Shown one piece after another: positions 48,394 to 61,738 of a stretch of DNA of 64,000 nucleotides. Position numbers and translations under genes: made by a program. The notes under the pieces are model-generated. The model had not been told where the DNA came from. It searched no databases and saw nothing but the letters and a program-made list of their open reading frames with translations. Origin of the DNA: Lates calcarifer (Eukaryota; Chordata; Actinopteri; Centropomidae); NCBI RefSeq assembly GCF_001640805.2, contig NC_066844.1, forward strand, positions 5,103,143 to 5,167,142, in the 5' to 3' direction. Every line of letters begins with the position of its first letter. Position 1 is the first letter of the stretch.

Positions 48394-51300
48394 TCAGGAA
48401 CCAGTGTCAGTGTCCATGTCATCAGTGTCGTCTCCCTCCGAGCGGCAGATCTCTTCCAATGCCAGCTCTGACAGACAAGAAACAGGAAGTGGAAAACATG
48501 AGTCGTTACTTCAGAGTCCTGGGTGATGTTACCAAAAGTAAGTGGACGCGCAAATATCCTGGGTAAAGCTTTACATCCAAGTTAATAACTTAACTAGACC
48601 TTGTAACTAAACTGTATGACGCAAAAAGGGTGTGCCATATAATAGCATTCATGATACCACGCATATAATTCTGAGAAAAAGATGTCGTATTGCAGTATTA
48701 ACTAACACTGTTGATGTACTTAGACATGTTGATGGCTGAGTGTGAAAGTTAGGGCTGCCAACTAAAAATAGAGTCAACGCTTCATTCGAGAAGACTCAAA
48801 AAATGTCAGCTGACTCACTGCACTTTGTTTTAGCTGCCTCACAGTACACACACAGAGCAACGAGGGCTGTAAACCTCAACCACGTATTGTCTTAAATTGA
48901 CTGAACCACAGCGTTAACTGTGATGGAAGTAGAGACTGTGATGGAAACAAAGGGCACAGTGACACTGGACAGCTTGAGGCAGGGCAGTGCGACTCTTTTC
49001 TGTTGGCACTCAGGTACTCTCTGTCTAACTGATGGCGCCATTGGCGGCCTGACAAGAAAGACACTTGGGCTTGGGCACAACTGAGCTATGACTAAGACAC
49101 CAACTTTTACTTTCTCTAACTGTGGAAATTTTTGGTGAAATCATCACTGAAACATGTGCCAGTGGATTTTCTGATTGCCAGATAGCACCTAGGTGGACCA
49201 GCACATAATTTTTTCTGCACATAATATGGGTGTGTGTGTTTGTGTATGCATGTATGTGTGTGTACCCTCGCTCTCGCTCAACTCGGGGATCTTCCTCAGC
49301 GTGTCTCGTACAGCAGGGATCACCTGGTCGTACATGTGGAGCAGTGGCCTGCAGCTCTCCTGAGAAGCTGCCGTGATGCAGCAGCAGCCAGTGCAGCAGC
49401 AGCAAACACTCCCTGAGCAGAGACGCTGCCGGGCTGCGCCACCACGGCGATGATGGGGCAGAGCACTGTGGCAGGGCTGCAGGCAAGCCTGAAGGAGCTA
49501 GATTTTAGGGACAGTTTGTTGAGTTTAATTTTTTGAGATGTAACTGTGTATTTTTCTAGTCTTGTGCTTTAAACCTGAAATGTGACCGACCTGTCAAGTT
49601 TGTCGGCTCCTGAGAACCACGAAGGTCCAACCACTGACGATGGAAAACAATTACCACTGTCTGAACCAACTGAGAGAGAGAGAGACAGAGAGACTTGTGT
49701 AGGAGGGGGCAACACAAGGTTTAGTGTCACTATATGAAGAAACAGCACAGAGGGTCAGAGAGTTTTACCTCAGTGTAACACTGACAGCTGCTGTGAAGGT
49801 TTGAGGTCCAGCTTTCTGCTCGCTGACTCATTAGTCTGTTCAACAAACGGACCACCTGAGACACAAAACAACAACAGCCAACATAAAAGTTCTGTAGAAT
49901 CTCAAGACAAAGCTGGATTTAAAGGCTTTTCATTCACCCTTTCAGTGTAGAGATTCTAAAAATGCAGAAACACTTCATCTGTAGATTTGTTCTGGCCGTA
50001 CAAAATAGTTCTCTTGAAACATACTATGACCATAACCCTGCTACATTCGTCTACATCTCCGGTAGGACTTAAATATGTCTCTGCAGTGGTTGTGTTTGCA
50101 TGCGTTTGTGGCACCTGCAGGTCCAACAGAATCCAGTCTGTGTGTGTTGCCTGGTTGTCTGGTCTAGTTCTGATAACCTGGAATAACTTCAGGAAAACAC
50201 AGGGGTCTAAAGACAAACAAACAAACAAATACTGATGAAGTTGGGCTGGAGTGAATATTTCTGATAATTCAAATCACATAGAGCAGAAATGTAAATAACT
50301 GAAAGAATGTGTGAAGAAAAATAAAGATAAAAAACATTATTAATACACAAATTATTTTTAAATTACAAATGAGTTTAAGTAAATGCAATCAATGGAGCTG
50401 TAGCAGTGGATGAAGCCTAACCATGGTGGGAGCAGAGCTGCTGAGCCATTGTCTGGTGGTCGGACATCGACACGAGGACTGACACACACTGTGAAATCAT
50501 CTGCAACCTGCTGTCTGCTGACAAACATGCACACACCACCTGCACCACACACTGCAACCTGAGACAGAGAGAGATAGGGAGAGGTTAGGTGTAACTAAAG
50601 TAAGGAATTACTAGTCAGTGCTGTTAGGATCAGTTAATTACTTTCAGTTATTTCTGCAGTAAAAACTAAAAAAACAAAAAATTATTCAGAAGTTGCAGTT
50701 TCTTTGAATCTGTTTGAGGAAACTAAATGACAAATCACTCTGAGCTATCAGGAACTATGGGGAAAAATTGTCAGTATCTTGGATGTTTTACAGACTAAAC
50801 AGCAGAGTCTTCCCATTAAAGGATTTCTGAGGTGATATGTAACAGTTAAAAAAAAAAAAAAAAAAAAAACCCTAATGGCCAATATTCATGTTGGTAAATG
50901 TGCATCACAAAAGGTCACACTGGTAACGGTTTATCTTTGCTGCGTAACCATGGAAACAGAGAAAAAGACTTTTTTCTGGACATGGACAGCATGTATGTTA
51001 AGAACAGACTCTCACTGCACCCATCGGTTAATTGCTGCACAATGTGATCTATTCCTATAAAATGTTTCTTCTACAAGTGGTTACCTGCTGCAGATTATTT
51101 CCACTTTCTGTTCTGTCTGTAAATACCTGCAGGTAGTTTATAGCCACATATTACATAACCTCTGACAGTCAGTGGAAAACATTAAACAAACATACACTCC
51201 CTGGTTGGCCACTCCTCCACTTGCAGCAGTGTTCCACCCAGCTAAGTATTGCATCATATGTGTGCATGTGTTGTCCTGTATGCTTTGTAATATAATCGAG

Positions 51301-54300
51301 TGTTATGCCACCTTTACTGCTTCCTGAAGCCCTCACAAACATAAGAAACAAACTCAAACTGTCTTGTTTTTGTTGGTATCAGTGTGAAAACACACTGAAC
51401 TTATGAACTGAAAATGAGTTAAAAGGTTAATATGCATAATTATTAATTCAGCAAATCTAAATTCAACTAAAAAATAAGTTGGGAAATACATTTTAGTTTA
51501 CAGCAAAGACTGTAGACTGTTGTAATGACAACAAAATATACTATGAAATGGAATTTTCATTCTCAAATTGGCAGACAACGTGCAACATGGGCTTGAGAAT
51601 GTCCGGTCAAATTCCTAAAATTTTCAAATTGGTTCCTTTTAGATTGAATGATTGTTAACCAGAAGTAAGATTTTTATGTTACATCTCAGTTTCTATCTGT
51701 TTTTACTTGAGGAAAGTACTCAAATTAAAGTTAGTTTAAGTCATGTTCAGTCATTGAGTCTGTTAGTTGTATTTTAATGAACAAATCTCCTCTTACTTGT
51801 AAAAATCTGTTGCCACCTATGATCAGTTATCACTTAACTGTGGACCATCATATTCCCATTACCATCTGGTCACATGTATACCTGTCGGTGTGTGATTGTG
51901 GCGTCCTTTCAATTAGGACACACAGCGTCTTCATGGCACTGAGGACAAGCTCCTCTCTCTGCGAGCTGCTGCTGCTGCTGCTGCCAAGTCCTGCTTCACA
52001 CAGCCGCAACACTGAGTGCAGCAAGGCATTCTGGGAGCACAGACCCACACCTGCAGATGACTCGGGCTACAACCAGAAAGAAGAGGAGAGTATAATTTCA
52101 GTGAAACGTTTTTCTTTGAGGGGAAATTCAAGTCAACAATCTTTTTCGAGGAAGCTTAAGATCAGGAAATTACATATTTTAAGCTCATTGTATCATCAAG
52201 ACAAATAGTTGGATACAGGTTGAAAATGAGAGTGTCTGAGTGATTCATCTGTGTGTTTCTGTCTGTACCTTGTCATCTGTAACTCTGCTCTGACTCTGTT
52301 TTGACAGCACAGCCTCCACCACCTGGTGAGCAGCACAAAGGTCAAATATTCAACAGGCATGATTCGTTCATATAAAACTCTGCAGTATACCACAGTAGGA
52401 ATGAGTGTAGCATAATTTGTATTGTTGTTTAGCCAAAACAAATTGCTTGCTGAGCAGAAAAACAGCTTTAAAGCTTCAACTACTCATTGATTAATCAGTC
52501 AATCAATATTTGACACTATGTCACAAATGATGGTAAACCAAAGTTTTGGACTGACATTGGATGACATGGGCTAGGATATTATAAAGGGCATTTTCACTAT
52601 TTTCTAACATTTTACAAACAAAGCAATTAATCAGCAAAAATAAATAAAGCAAGCTACAAGTGCAAAAGGGGCAGAACTGCACAGTGTTATGTCATCACCT
52701 CATCACTGTGGGCCAGCAACAGGTAGAGAAGTCTCAGAGCAGCCAAACCAGTGTCCTCCACACTGAAACCAGATAAACTAGTCTCCTCAAGTCTTCCCGG
52801 TCCAGCAGAGGGAGCAGCATGGCCTGCTGGGAGCGAGGTGGCAGCTGTAGAGTCTGAATCACCGCTGCCAGCTGAGTTGGAGCGGAGCGAGTCCAGAGCC
52901 TGACAGAGTTGAGACAGGTGAAGGTCCAACAGAGGGAGGAGGAGGACAGCTCCTGGACATGACCTTCACACAAATTGAAATTTTTCTTTTTTTTAATCTT
53001 GAGCTCAGACAAATGTAAACCAATCACACAAACCTGTATCAGTGATCCCAAAAGTTTTTTTTGAATCACAGCACCACTTGATTTTTTTTACCTGGAACCC
53101 CCAATACCTGCAACATGTGCAATCTTTTCAGCTATAAATAACACCATGGATACCTATTTCATTCATCTATTGATTACTTTTTTCCAGCATTTATCTAAGC
53201 TCTGTTTACTGTAATAAATCTTTGCATCAATGCAAAGACACTTGCTGTCTCAGGAACTTTAAAACTCACAAAACAATTTTTTATATGTTACGTATGACAA
53301 CTGTCTTCTCTGAGCTGTCATGTCATTAGCTGCCACAAAAAACAGTGTTTGTTTAATTAGTTTAATTAATTTGTTTTTTCAGTTATGATGTGTTAAAAAA
53401 TATAACTAAAAATGTCATCAACAGAAATGTTGCCTAATTTTTTTATATGGCAAAAAGTTCTTGATGATGTATACACTAAAATAGAAAAGGCAAATTTGGC
53501 CTGTCCAAGGTGTTACACCTGTATGAAAACACTACAGTGATGTGCAGGCCTTATTCAGTCAAAAATGTAACATACAGTTTACAAGGATTCTATAAATCTT
53601 TGGTAACTATTCACATTAACACATGACCTCATTATGGTGTTTTGACATATGGATATTTCATTGCTGCTGTTTCACAATGTGGCCACAAGAGGGCACTGTT
53701 GCACACAGATCAGTTTAACTATGTTTCTGTTCTGTTTTTTTCAGCAGCAGATACAACATCAAAGTTACAGCAGTCAACTGTAGTATCTTCAGTCAGTCAG
53801 TCTACCTGTTGTTTTTGCTGCTGGCTGCAGCTGCTGTTCGGCTCTGACTGAGCATGTTCAATCCAGTTACAGCCAGACTCTGGACTGGACTCAGAGCAGC
53901 TCTGGGAGTGCTGCTTCCGCTGATACCTGCTGCTGCATCAGAGTGGAGCAGAAAACCTGCTGATGGCCCACTGAATACATAACATACAGCACAAAACAAC
54001 AAAACATCAATTAGTCTTTTATAGCAGTTCAGTTCCTCTGTGCCTGGGTTCAGATGTGTACTGCTAGTAGTCCTACAACCACTACTGCTACTTCAGTTAT
54101 TAAAACTACTATCATTACTATGATTTAAGTCAAGGTTAAAAAGTGAATTACAGATTGTATTATGTCAAAAGGGTATGTAATATTGAAGAGATTTGTGTTG
54201 GATTTGGAGACACCATGTGGTGACTTTTGGTTGCATCAAGTGAATTCATCAGGACACACTGAAGATACAGTAGATGTGATCATGTGATCATAAAACATTT

Positions 54301-56202
54301 GATCAGTCTCATATTTTATACTTGCTCTAAATGTATTTTTGGCCAGTTAGTAAACTTAAATGCAAGCTTTCCAAAGGAAGTCTGGTGTGTTGGATTTAGA
54401 AAAAAATTCAAGAATGTTCTAGTTTTAAAAAAAAACAGCAGGGTGTTTTAACCCCTTCATTTTAACTAAACCAGGGTGACTTAACAGTAACACAACCTGT
54501 TAGTGACTGTGCAGCTTCACTGTAACTGTTGGGAATTAAATGCCTTGCTCAAGGGTACTTCAGTGCTAGTAACGAGGGAGGAGTAAGTGCCAGATTTATT
54601 CTGCTACACCCTGCATCAAACCAGTGTCCCTCTCTCTGTTAAGTTACTGCTGCCAGTGTTTTCCTTTTAACTGCTACAGCACTGTATTTTACATATTATA
54701 CTGTCCAGGTTGTCATGGTTACAGCACTGGGGTGTTTTTACCTAGATGTTAGGTGGATGTCTGTCAGACTCATAGACAGCAGGTGAGAGAGGCTGAGGCT
54801 GCTGGGAGACAGAGGCTGCTGCAGCAACAAGCCCAGCAGAACGCCACCTGGAGGAAAACACAGAACACAACATGATACACACCCTAGGAATAAACACTGG
54901 ATCCTACATTTCCCATAATGCAATTGGACTGCATCTCTCATCAGATTCTCCTTGACAGGTAAATGTCCTCATCTTTTAAATTTTTGCTTGATTTGTGTTT
55001 TATGTTATTTATCTACATTAACCCTTTTGAAGAGGCTCTGCAGACAGACTGACCTCGGTGCTGCAGGTGCGCAGGTCTGACAGACAAGAAGGGGTCTGGG
55101 CGAGACATTTCCTGCCTGCTGTCACCATATCTGCTGCTGGACGCTCCTCTGTCTGCTGAAACACACACACACAACAGTAAAAATACACATCTGTGTCATC
55201 ACAACTGTCATCACCTTCACAATATCGTAATGTGACCCACCCTCTCTCCGTGTCTTTATTGGTGTCTTCACCGGTGTCGTTCTGGATGGGATCTGGGCTC
55301 CAAACATCTCCTTGGTAATGAAACCATTTCCTGTTGGAGAGGAGGAGCTGCTACTGCTGCAGCTGCGCCCATGATGCAACTGGGCGAGAGAGCTCTGCAC
55401 TTTAGGACTGAGGGCAGAGAAAAAGATATCACCCAGGTTAATTCAGAGGTCACAACTTGCAAATGGTTTCGTCTACTACAGTTTTTTCTACAATAAAGAT
55501 GCAGAAACAGCAACATTTTATGTGTAGGATTGATATGTTCAGACAAAAAATACAGGAGAATATACAGGAAAAATATATCAAAAGTCACAATACTTATCAG
55601 TAAGCCATTTTGATCAGTAAACCACTAATACAGCTTGTCTTAAAAGCTCAAAGGCGAAATATACTCAGTTTACAATTACATATAATGGAGAAAAACAGCA
55701 CATCCTCAGTGAGAGAATGAATAGAGTTTGTGCTGATAAATAACAAAATATTTAACTGATTATCAAAGCTTCTTGTTAGTTATATTGATGATATCTGACC
55801 TGTTTCTAGGCAGTGGAGAGGCCATCTTGTTTCTGTCTGAGTTGTGCAGTTTGGTCTTCATCTCATTGATCTCTGCTTCTTTAAACTGCAGCTCAGACTG
55901 CAGAGACTGAACCTGCACACAGACAGCATGTCAATATCATGTTATTTTAATGTACAGTATATACACAGTACACGCTGTATATACTGTGTATGAGTGTGTG
56001 TTTTTGTTTAGCTCCTCACCTTCTTGTTGAGCTCCTTCTCCCTGTCACTCTGCTCTCTCTGTCTCTGAGTCTCCAGCAGGACCTGGTTCTGTCTCTGAGC
56101 CTCCTTTTCCTGCTGAGCTGCTTTCAGGGAGTCCCTAAGGACACGGATTTCCCCACTCTTCATAACAATCTCTTCCTCCACCTCCTTCAGCTAATAACAC
56201 GT

Positions 56203-56264
<62 letters not shown>

Positions 56265-57696
56265 TTTTATCCAGCATCCATTCTCTGTTCTGGTACTCCT
56301 AAATTTGATATTAAACCAAAATGACAGTAAATCTCCACTGTTAAATGGAAAACAAGTTACAGAAAACGTAGAGATGCCAATTTATTCATATTGGAATTTT
56401 ATGTACAAATGCAATCAGTCAATCAAAGACACTGTTATGGTTCTGATTATGTTGTTTTGTGCACTGTTGTGTATGGCTCCCAACAGCTGCTTTCTCTAAA
56501 CCTGTCCTGGTGATCCTGTGTTATCGGACACTTTCTGTAAAGGTTTCTAAAGTGAGTCTCACCTTCCTCTTCAGCTCTACATGCTGGGCCTCCAGTAGAC
56601 TGTAGGAGTCGTCTCTGTCTGACCCAAACTGCTGCTGCCTGTTACCTGAACACACAAAACAACAGAGCTTTGTGAACTTAAACACAGTGAAGAGGTGTAT
56701 CAGTGTGGAGCAATGTACAAAAATGTGTGTGTTTCATTCATAAGATTACTATGGAGATTATCTACATTAGTAGAGAATGAACAAGTATTTTGTTATGTAA
56801 ATCAATCATTTTGCTTTGCTACAAACACTGGAAATCTCAGTGGTTGTGAATTGTGTCGCCCAAAGGACACAACACTGTTAACTGTGCCTGTTAAAAATTG
56901 TACATTTCAAAACCAAATTGGCTCTTGGTTACATTCAGAGGAACAAACATGTTGTACCAGACAAAAAGACAAAACACAGTGATAAGGGAGAAATTTTACC
57001 AGGATCAGAGGAGATGGAATTCACAGTTACAATTTTTTGGACGTCTGGATGGATATATTTGCATGTGTTTTCACACTAATTGCTTGGCACATCTGATGCC
57101 AGTGAAAAAAAAAAAATAAATAATCTCCTCCTGTCGCAGTTTGTTTTCACTGCTGTTTCAGTTTACAACAATGACATAAATAAAATCAAGGATGTCCTGG
57201 AAGGATGGAAATCGGCCTAAAAACTGATTTATGATTTGGAAATGATTGGCAGAAATTTAATGGATATCATACAGAATTTCAGTACGATCAAATATCTAAA
57301 TGCACTAGGTTTGGTTCTTTCAATGATATTCAGTTCTGCCCTGAACTTACCAAGTGGTTCTCTGCTTGATATCGCAGCATTCCCTCTGTTGCTGCTGCTA
57401 AACCCAAATGTGTTCTCTCTGCTCTGCTTCGTTGTGGCTTTGCTCAGAGGTTTGTTCTGGCCTGCGGACACCGACCAGGCTGCCCCACGGGCCAAATCCA
57501 CCTGTTTGCTCTCTGGTTTAGACCCGATCCTAGCTCCCGCAGCAGCTGAGGTGATGGCCTGCGAGGCGATGATGTCGATCTCATCCAAGTCGTCTTGGGT
57601 GAAGTCCTCATCATCTCCAAATGGGTCATCAAAGGCCACCGCCGTTGCTACTTCGTGATTCAGTCCTCGGAGACGCTTCGTGGGAGGGCAGTTCAT
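48394..57696 (-). CDS. atrip: ATR-interacting protein (one extra base in exon 16)
   Basis: Seventeen in-phase exons: 57696-57351, 56645-56563, 56190-56020, 55912-55800, 55407-55241, 55155-55054, 54847-54742, 53970-53806, 52963-52699, 52322-52269, 52066-51882, 50558-50422, 50206-50115, 49855-49769, 49669-49591, 49488-49266 and 48467-48394. The expected length is about 815 residues (human 791). ATRIP is the nuclear partner that carries ATR kinase to RPA-coated single-stranded DNA. Seen: the acidic RPA70N-binding segment DDPFGDDEDFTQDDLDEID (23-41), a coiled coil in exons 2-4 (KEVEEEIVMKSGEIRVLRDS and on), LLLQQPLSPSSLSLSHLL, GFSVEDTGLAALRLLYLLL, QCVVQVVCACLS, VFHRQWLDLRG, LLHMYDQVIPAVR and an acidic C-terminus. 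Oddity: exon 16 is 223 nt where phase requires 222; the extra base is at 49359-49360 between GSFS and ESCRPLLHMYDQ. Exon 9 has a weak pyrimidine tract before its acceptor. Confidence 0.93.
53683..53696 (+). promoter_or_regulatory. CTCF-like motif in an atrip intron
   Basis: CCACAAGAGGGCAC matches the CTCF core consensus at all but one position, in the intron between atrip exons 8 and 9. Confidence 0.3.
54520..54650. repeat. Recurrent teleost repeat fragment in an atrip intron
   Basis: TAAATGCCTTGCTCAAGGGT then ACTTCAGTGCTAGTAACGAG is a familiar fish repeat phrase. Class unassigned. Confidence 0.4.
56204..56263. repeat. CA microsatellite beside an atrip exon
   Basis: About 60 bp of pure CA, starting 14 bases upstream (in the gene's sense) of the acceptor of the exon at 56020-56190. 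It takes the place where a pyrimidine tract would normally lie, read as TG on the sense strand. Confidence 0.9.
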
Positions 57697-57699
57697 GCT

Positions 57700-58573
57700 G
57701 TCAGGGAGGAAGAGAGGAGGAGCGGGCAGGTTAACCAGCTGACAGCTCTGGAAACATTTAAGTTGAGAAGATCAGTAAAATACTTTTCATTCCTAACCTT
57801 CAAAGTACAACAGGGGTTTCATCACTCTGAGAATTTCTCATCAGTTAGCTCTGACATCCCTTTCATTAGTAAGGGACTTATGGGGAAGCAGAGATAGAAC
57901 CACTCAAAAACAAAATTCTCATCTGTGTGTCAAAACTGTCAAAAGGACACAATTTGGCTCTTAATCTAAGGATTAGGAAAAAGTGCCATGATTGAATGTT
58001 TCTTAGTAGAAAGTTACAGAGGCCTCTGGAGCAAGATTAACTTCACTAGTTCATAACATGAAGCATAGATACAATCAAATACTCGCAGGTCAGATTTACC
58101 ACAGCTACATAGATTATAAAAAGCTATCATAAAAAGTTACTGCATCTACATGAATATGAAACATAAGATTACTGGTGATTTTGAAAGATGATGAATAAGG
58201 AAATAGAAATTACTGACACAGTTTCATCTAAATAAACAACCCTGTCAATATAAACTTTATAACTTTATAAAGTCTAATTATTAGGTTGACCTAATATTTA
58301 ATGTTGTACAAACACTTAATAGCACCTCTACAGATACAATCTAATCTCTTAAGCTAATTCAAAAAGCAGGTTTAAACAAACCCCAGTCCTATTTGCTGCT
58401 AAATTCTATTTCAGAATCAGAATCCGAATACAAATTTTTGTATTGCAGTTACTCAGTTGTCACATTTTAGGACTATTGTTCAGACTGGTCCCAACACGTT
58501 TTATACACACTGACCCTGAACTTTATTAGGCTAACTGGTGCAGACTGAAGTTGCTCTGGGTCTCCTGTGTTAC
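57700..58573 (-). other. atrip: atrip intron 1
   Basis: Spacer between the probable leader exon and the coding start. The acceptor CCCTGACAG lies one base before the ATG context at 57696. No other content is recognised. Confidence 0.4.
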
Positions 58574-58830
58574 CTTATCTCTCGGTGCTGCTGCTGCGGC
58601 TCCTGATAGCTGTTAGCTAACAGACAACTAGCTGTGATTCCAATGGGAAGTTAGCTTGCTAAGCTAACACAGCTCACTCCGTCACAGCAGCATTTAAATG
58701 TTAAGCAACACTTCATGAAAAATGTGGTAAAGGTGTCTGATAAAAGCGCTCCTTCATACGGTGCCTCGACGGTAAAACAAACGATGAAATTATTCGCTGA
58801 ACGGAGATACAACAAAACAACACGAAGTTA
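58574..58830 (-). other. atrip: Probable 5' UTR exon of atrip
   Basis: A donor on the minus strand (GAGATAAG/GTAACAC at 58574) follows a CAG/GCC-rich segment. The next acceptor in the gene's sense is directly before the atrip ATG. The upstream edge is approximate. Confidence 0.45.
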
Positions 58831-58869
58831 AAGGTGACAGTAAAACAGTGTTGTTGAGCCCGCTTCAGT

Positions 58870-58930
58870 ACTGCTGAGAATCTGACCAATCAGAGCGCTG
58901 CTCTGACAATCCCACCAATCACTGGTGTCC
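58870..58930 (-). promoter_or_regulatory. atrip: CCAAT-box region of the atrip promoter
   Basis: Two ACCAATCA motifs, near 58888 and 58915, lie 30 bases apart just upstream of the leader exon. There is no TATA box, as expected for a housekeeping checkpoint gene. CCAAT boxes work in either orientation. Confidence 0.4.
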
Positions 58931-59239
58931 ATGCGTTAAACTAGGTGCTGTACAGGTCCTTGTTCAAGACAAACTGCACTAAACGCGAAAGTGAAAAAAA
59001 TCTGTTAAAAGGAACAGTTCGAAATTGTGGGTAATTCTGACTGCGCTGTGTGCGTTTACAGTGAATCCGAAAGCTCAATGTATTGCAGCTTACCTTTTAT
59101 ATATGTTGTTGTGTTTTGCTGTGTTCTCTGTATTGTTATATATTTTCTCACTTTGCAGCACTCACTTTTTGCTAAATTCTGCACGTTGTCAAATTGGTGA
59201 GGACGTTTTCTTAATTTACTTGTTTTTTTTGTTCATTTA

Positions 59240-59310
59240 GATGAGAAGATAAATGACATGCTCCCCTCCATATGATAAATAATTAGGCTACAACCAGCAG
59301 CTTAACCTCT
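59240..59310 (+). repeat. Fragment of the recurrent repeat also seen at 8556 and 24330
   Basis: AGATGAGAAGATAAATGACA, then TATGATAAATAATTAGGCTA and CAACCAGCAGCTTAACCT fit the central part of that family. Confidence 0.4.
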
Positions 59311-59908
59311 TTTTTTTCTCTTTTCTAAAATGCCCAATTTATACTCCCTTTCTTCCCATAGTCTTGTTTTCCTCCACTGTGGCACATTTAAGTAGCCGCA
59401 AGATATTTTATTTCATTGGTACCTGATTCATACAGCGAAATTACAGAGTGAATCATGGGCTTTATCATAAAGTGTTACCAGGGGGGACAAAAATTGGGAA
59501 AAATTAAAAGTGATGTCTCTGTCCCAAGTGGAAATGATCATAGATGCATTGGGCAAAATGAAAATTAATTAATTAAATTACACCAGTTGTAACACCCGCC
59601 ATGTTGGCGAGTAATCTGACATTAGCTGCCACAGTTTTTTCAAAGGCTGGTGGGTGTTAATACGAATCCCTGAATGTACAGTCGCCTCATATAGAAGCTT
59701 CTTGCGGCTTCTCAGCAACAGCAAGTGTGCTTTCCATTTTTAGACACAGACAGGTCTGTGTGTCGCATCTGAGGCTCTACAGTGTGTGTGTAACTCTGAC
59801 ACATGCTCACTCTCTCTCTCTATCTCTCTCCGCCTCCGTACTTCAGTACAGAAATGGCAGAGCTCAGGCATCCAGATGCACCCATCGTCATCATCATCAT
59901 TATCATCT

Positions 59909-59944
<36 letters not shown>

Positions 59945-60080
59945 GTCTTCACTAACATTTGCATCGCCACAGTATCACCGCTATCACGAGTATTCTGCAC
60001 CACGGCAGGTCTCCTCTGCTCAGATTAGACTCTTCACATCTTAGAACGATAATTCAGTGAATTAAGAAAGCCACACACAA

Positions 60081-60111
<31 letters not shown>

Positions 60112-60699
60112 GGCATACACATACAAACTGGTTACCATAATAACCAAACAGTTAAAGCAGGGTCACTGAGAGTGAATCAGATTAAATGAAGCTTACATAC
60201 ATGTGTATATGTGTGTGTTACTACAGAGCAGAGGCTGTAACTCTGGCACTGGGGATTGTTTTCTGATTCTGTGGTTTTGAAATCGACTGCCCTCTCCTGC
60301 AGCGCTCAGGAGACACTGTAGTGGGATCCAGAACCGCTGTCCAATCAGAGTCCGAGCTGTGTTCACATTAGGGTGGAAAGGATGTCCCTTGTTCCCTCTG
60401 ATGTTTGTGATACTCATAGACAGATATAAACCTTTTTTAAAAAAATATTTTGGAGTACACCCAGTTCCCACACCAATTTGGAAAGTACAAACCTGAGATG
60501 TTCAGATCAAGAAAGATTCAAGATTCAAACTCCAAGGAATGGAAGAACACAAGACGCTCAATTGACCATTTGTAGGTTATCTGGACAACACATTGATGAA
60601 TTGTAGGGCATTGCATTATTATATGTACAGTTACTGTAGCATTTAAAAACAAGAAGATTATAGATTTTAATTAAACACACTGTTGTATTAGACTTAGGT

Positions 60700-60990
60700 T
60701 AAGCACTGATGACTTGGACTTTGACTTGGATGACTTGCACTCGGACATTGACACAGAAGTTGGAGATGAGGACTCTGACTTTTTTATTAGTTATTTTGTA
60801 ATAGGCACGTGTGTTCACTAGCCTACATGTGGAAGCTTGATGACTCTGACTCGAGTCAGACTTGGATTCAGACTTGGAGTCAGGAAATGAAACTCCGCTT
60901 GGACTCAACTCAGACTCTTCTTTGGCAACTCACACTCAAACACTGGGGTTGAGTCCCCACTAAACCTCAATTTGGACTTGAGGTTTAGTG
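60700..60990. repeat. GACTTGG-rich degenerate tract
   Basis: Words such as GACTTGGACT, GACTCTGACT and GACTTGGAGTC recur many times with interruptions, a decayed short-period tandem array. It ends in a perfect 13-bp inverted repeat (60958-60970 with 60978-60990). Confidence 0.55.
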
Positions 60991-61738
60991 ACTTGACACT
61001 GTCCACTACATTGACCTCCTGCATCAGTGAACCATATCCACTGCACGCTATATCAACTTTGGTAGCCTACAGTTTCATGGTCTACACCAGGGTTTGGAAA
61101 TAATGGATCTGGACTAAACTGCCAGTGTGCCAGTCTCCCTGGGTCTGTTTAGACCAAGCCTGACCATCCTCAGTCTCTTCCAGATTGGGTGTTTTTTTTA
61201 AAACCATTATTAATTATTAATTCCTGGCTGAATAGATAGAAAAATGGATGGTTGGATTGTGCGTTTCTTCTGTTACTTTGTGTATCGCTGCAGTACAGGC
61301 TGCCTCCTGCACATGCTGAGGCTTCACTGAGGAGTTTCAGTCAGACAGGAAGACATCCAGAGGGAGACCACTGCATCTGATTGGCTGATGACCCTTAAAA
61401 GGCCACCAATCAGATACCATCCTCACTGTGTGACTGCGTGTGTTTCCCTCTCTATCTCCGAATGCACCGTGTCAGCCTGTGCATATTTTTATGTTTGCAG
61501 TGCTGCATGCATGCTTGAGTGTGAGAGTGTGTGTGTATGTGTATGAAGGATGCTAAAATCTGGAGCTGTGAAGAAGGGGGAGGGGCAAGGATGGGCATGC
61601 TGAAGAAATACATGAAGATAGAAAGAAAGAAGGATACATAGAAGAGAAGAGGAGGGGAGGAGGACAGTGAGGAATGGACAGATGTTGAGGAGAGAGTGAT
61701 AGTGAAAGGCACACTGAGGAGAGGTTGACGGAGAGAGT

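Larger units (their letters stand above)
58935..61735. other. Intergenic region between atrip and the PDZ gene
   Basis: No supported gene. It holds a repeat fragment (59240-59310), CA arrays (59908-59941, 60083-60112), a GACTTGG-rich tract (60700-60990) and an inverted repeat (60958-60990). The open frames at 59727-60044 and 60193-60471 have no recognisable sequence. Confidence 0.45.

Noticed and set aside
53090..53107. A 16-base potential micro-exon of atrip bounded by CAG and GTAAAA
   Set aside because: Its length would break the phase between exons 8 and 9, whereas an acceptor at 52964 on the minus strand joins them in phase and restores SCPGAVLLLPLL.
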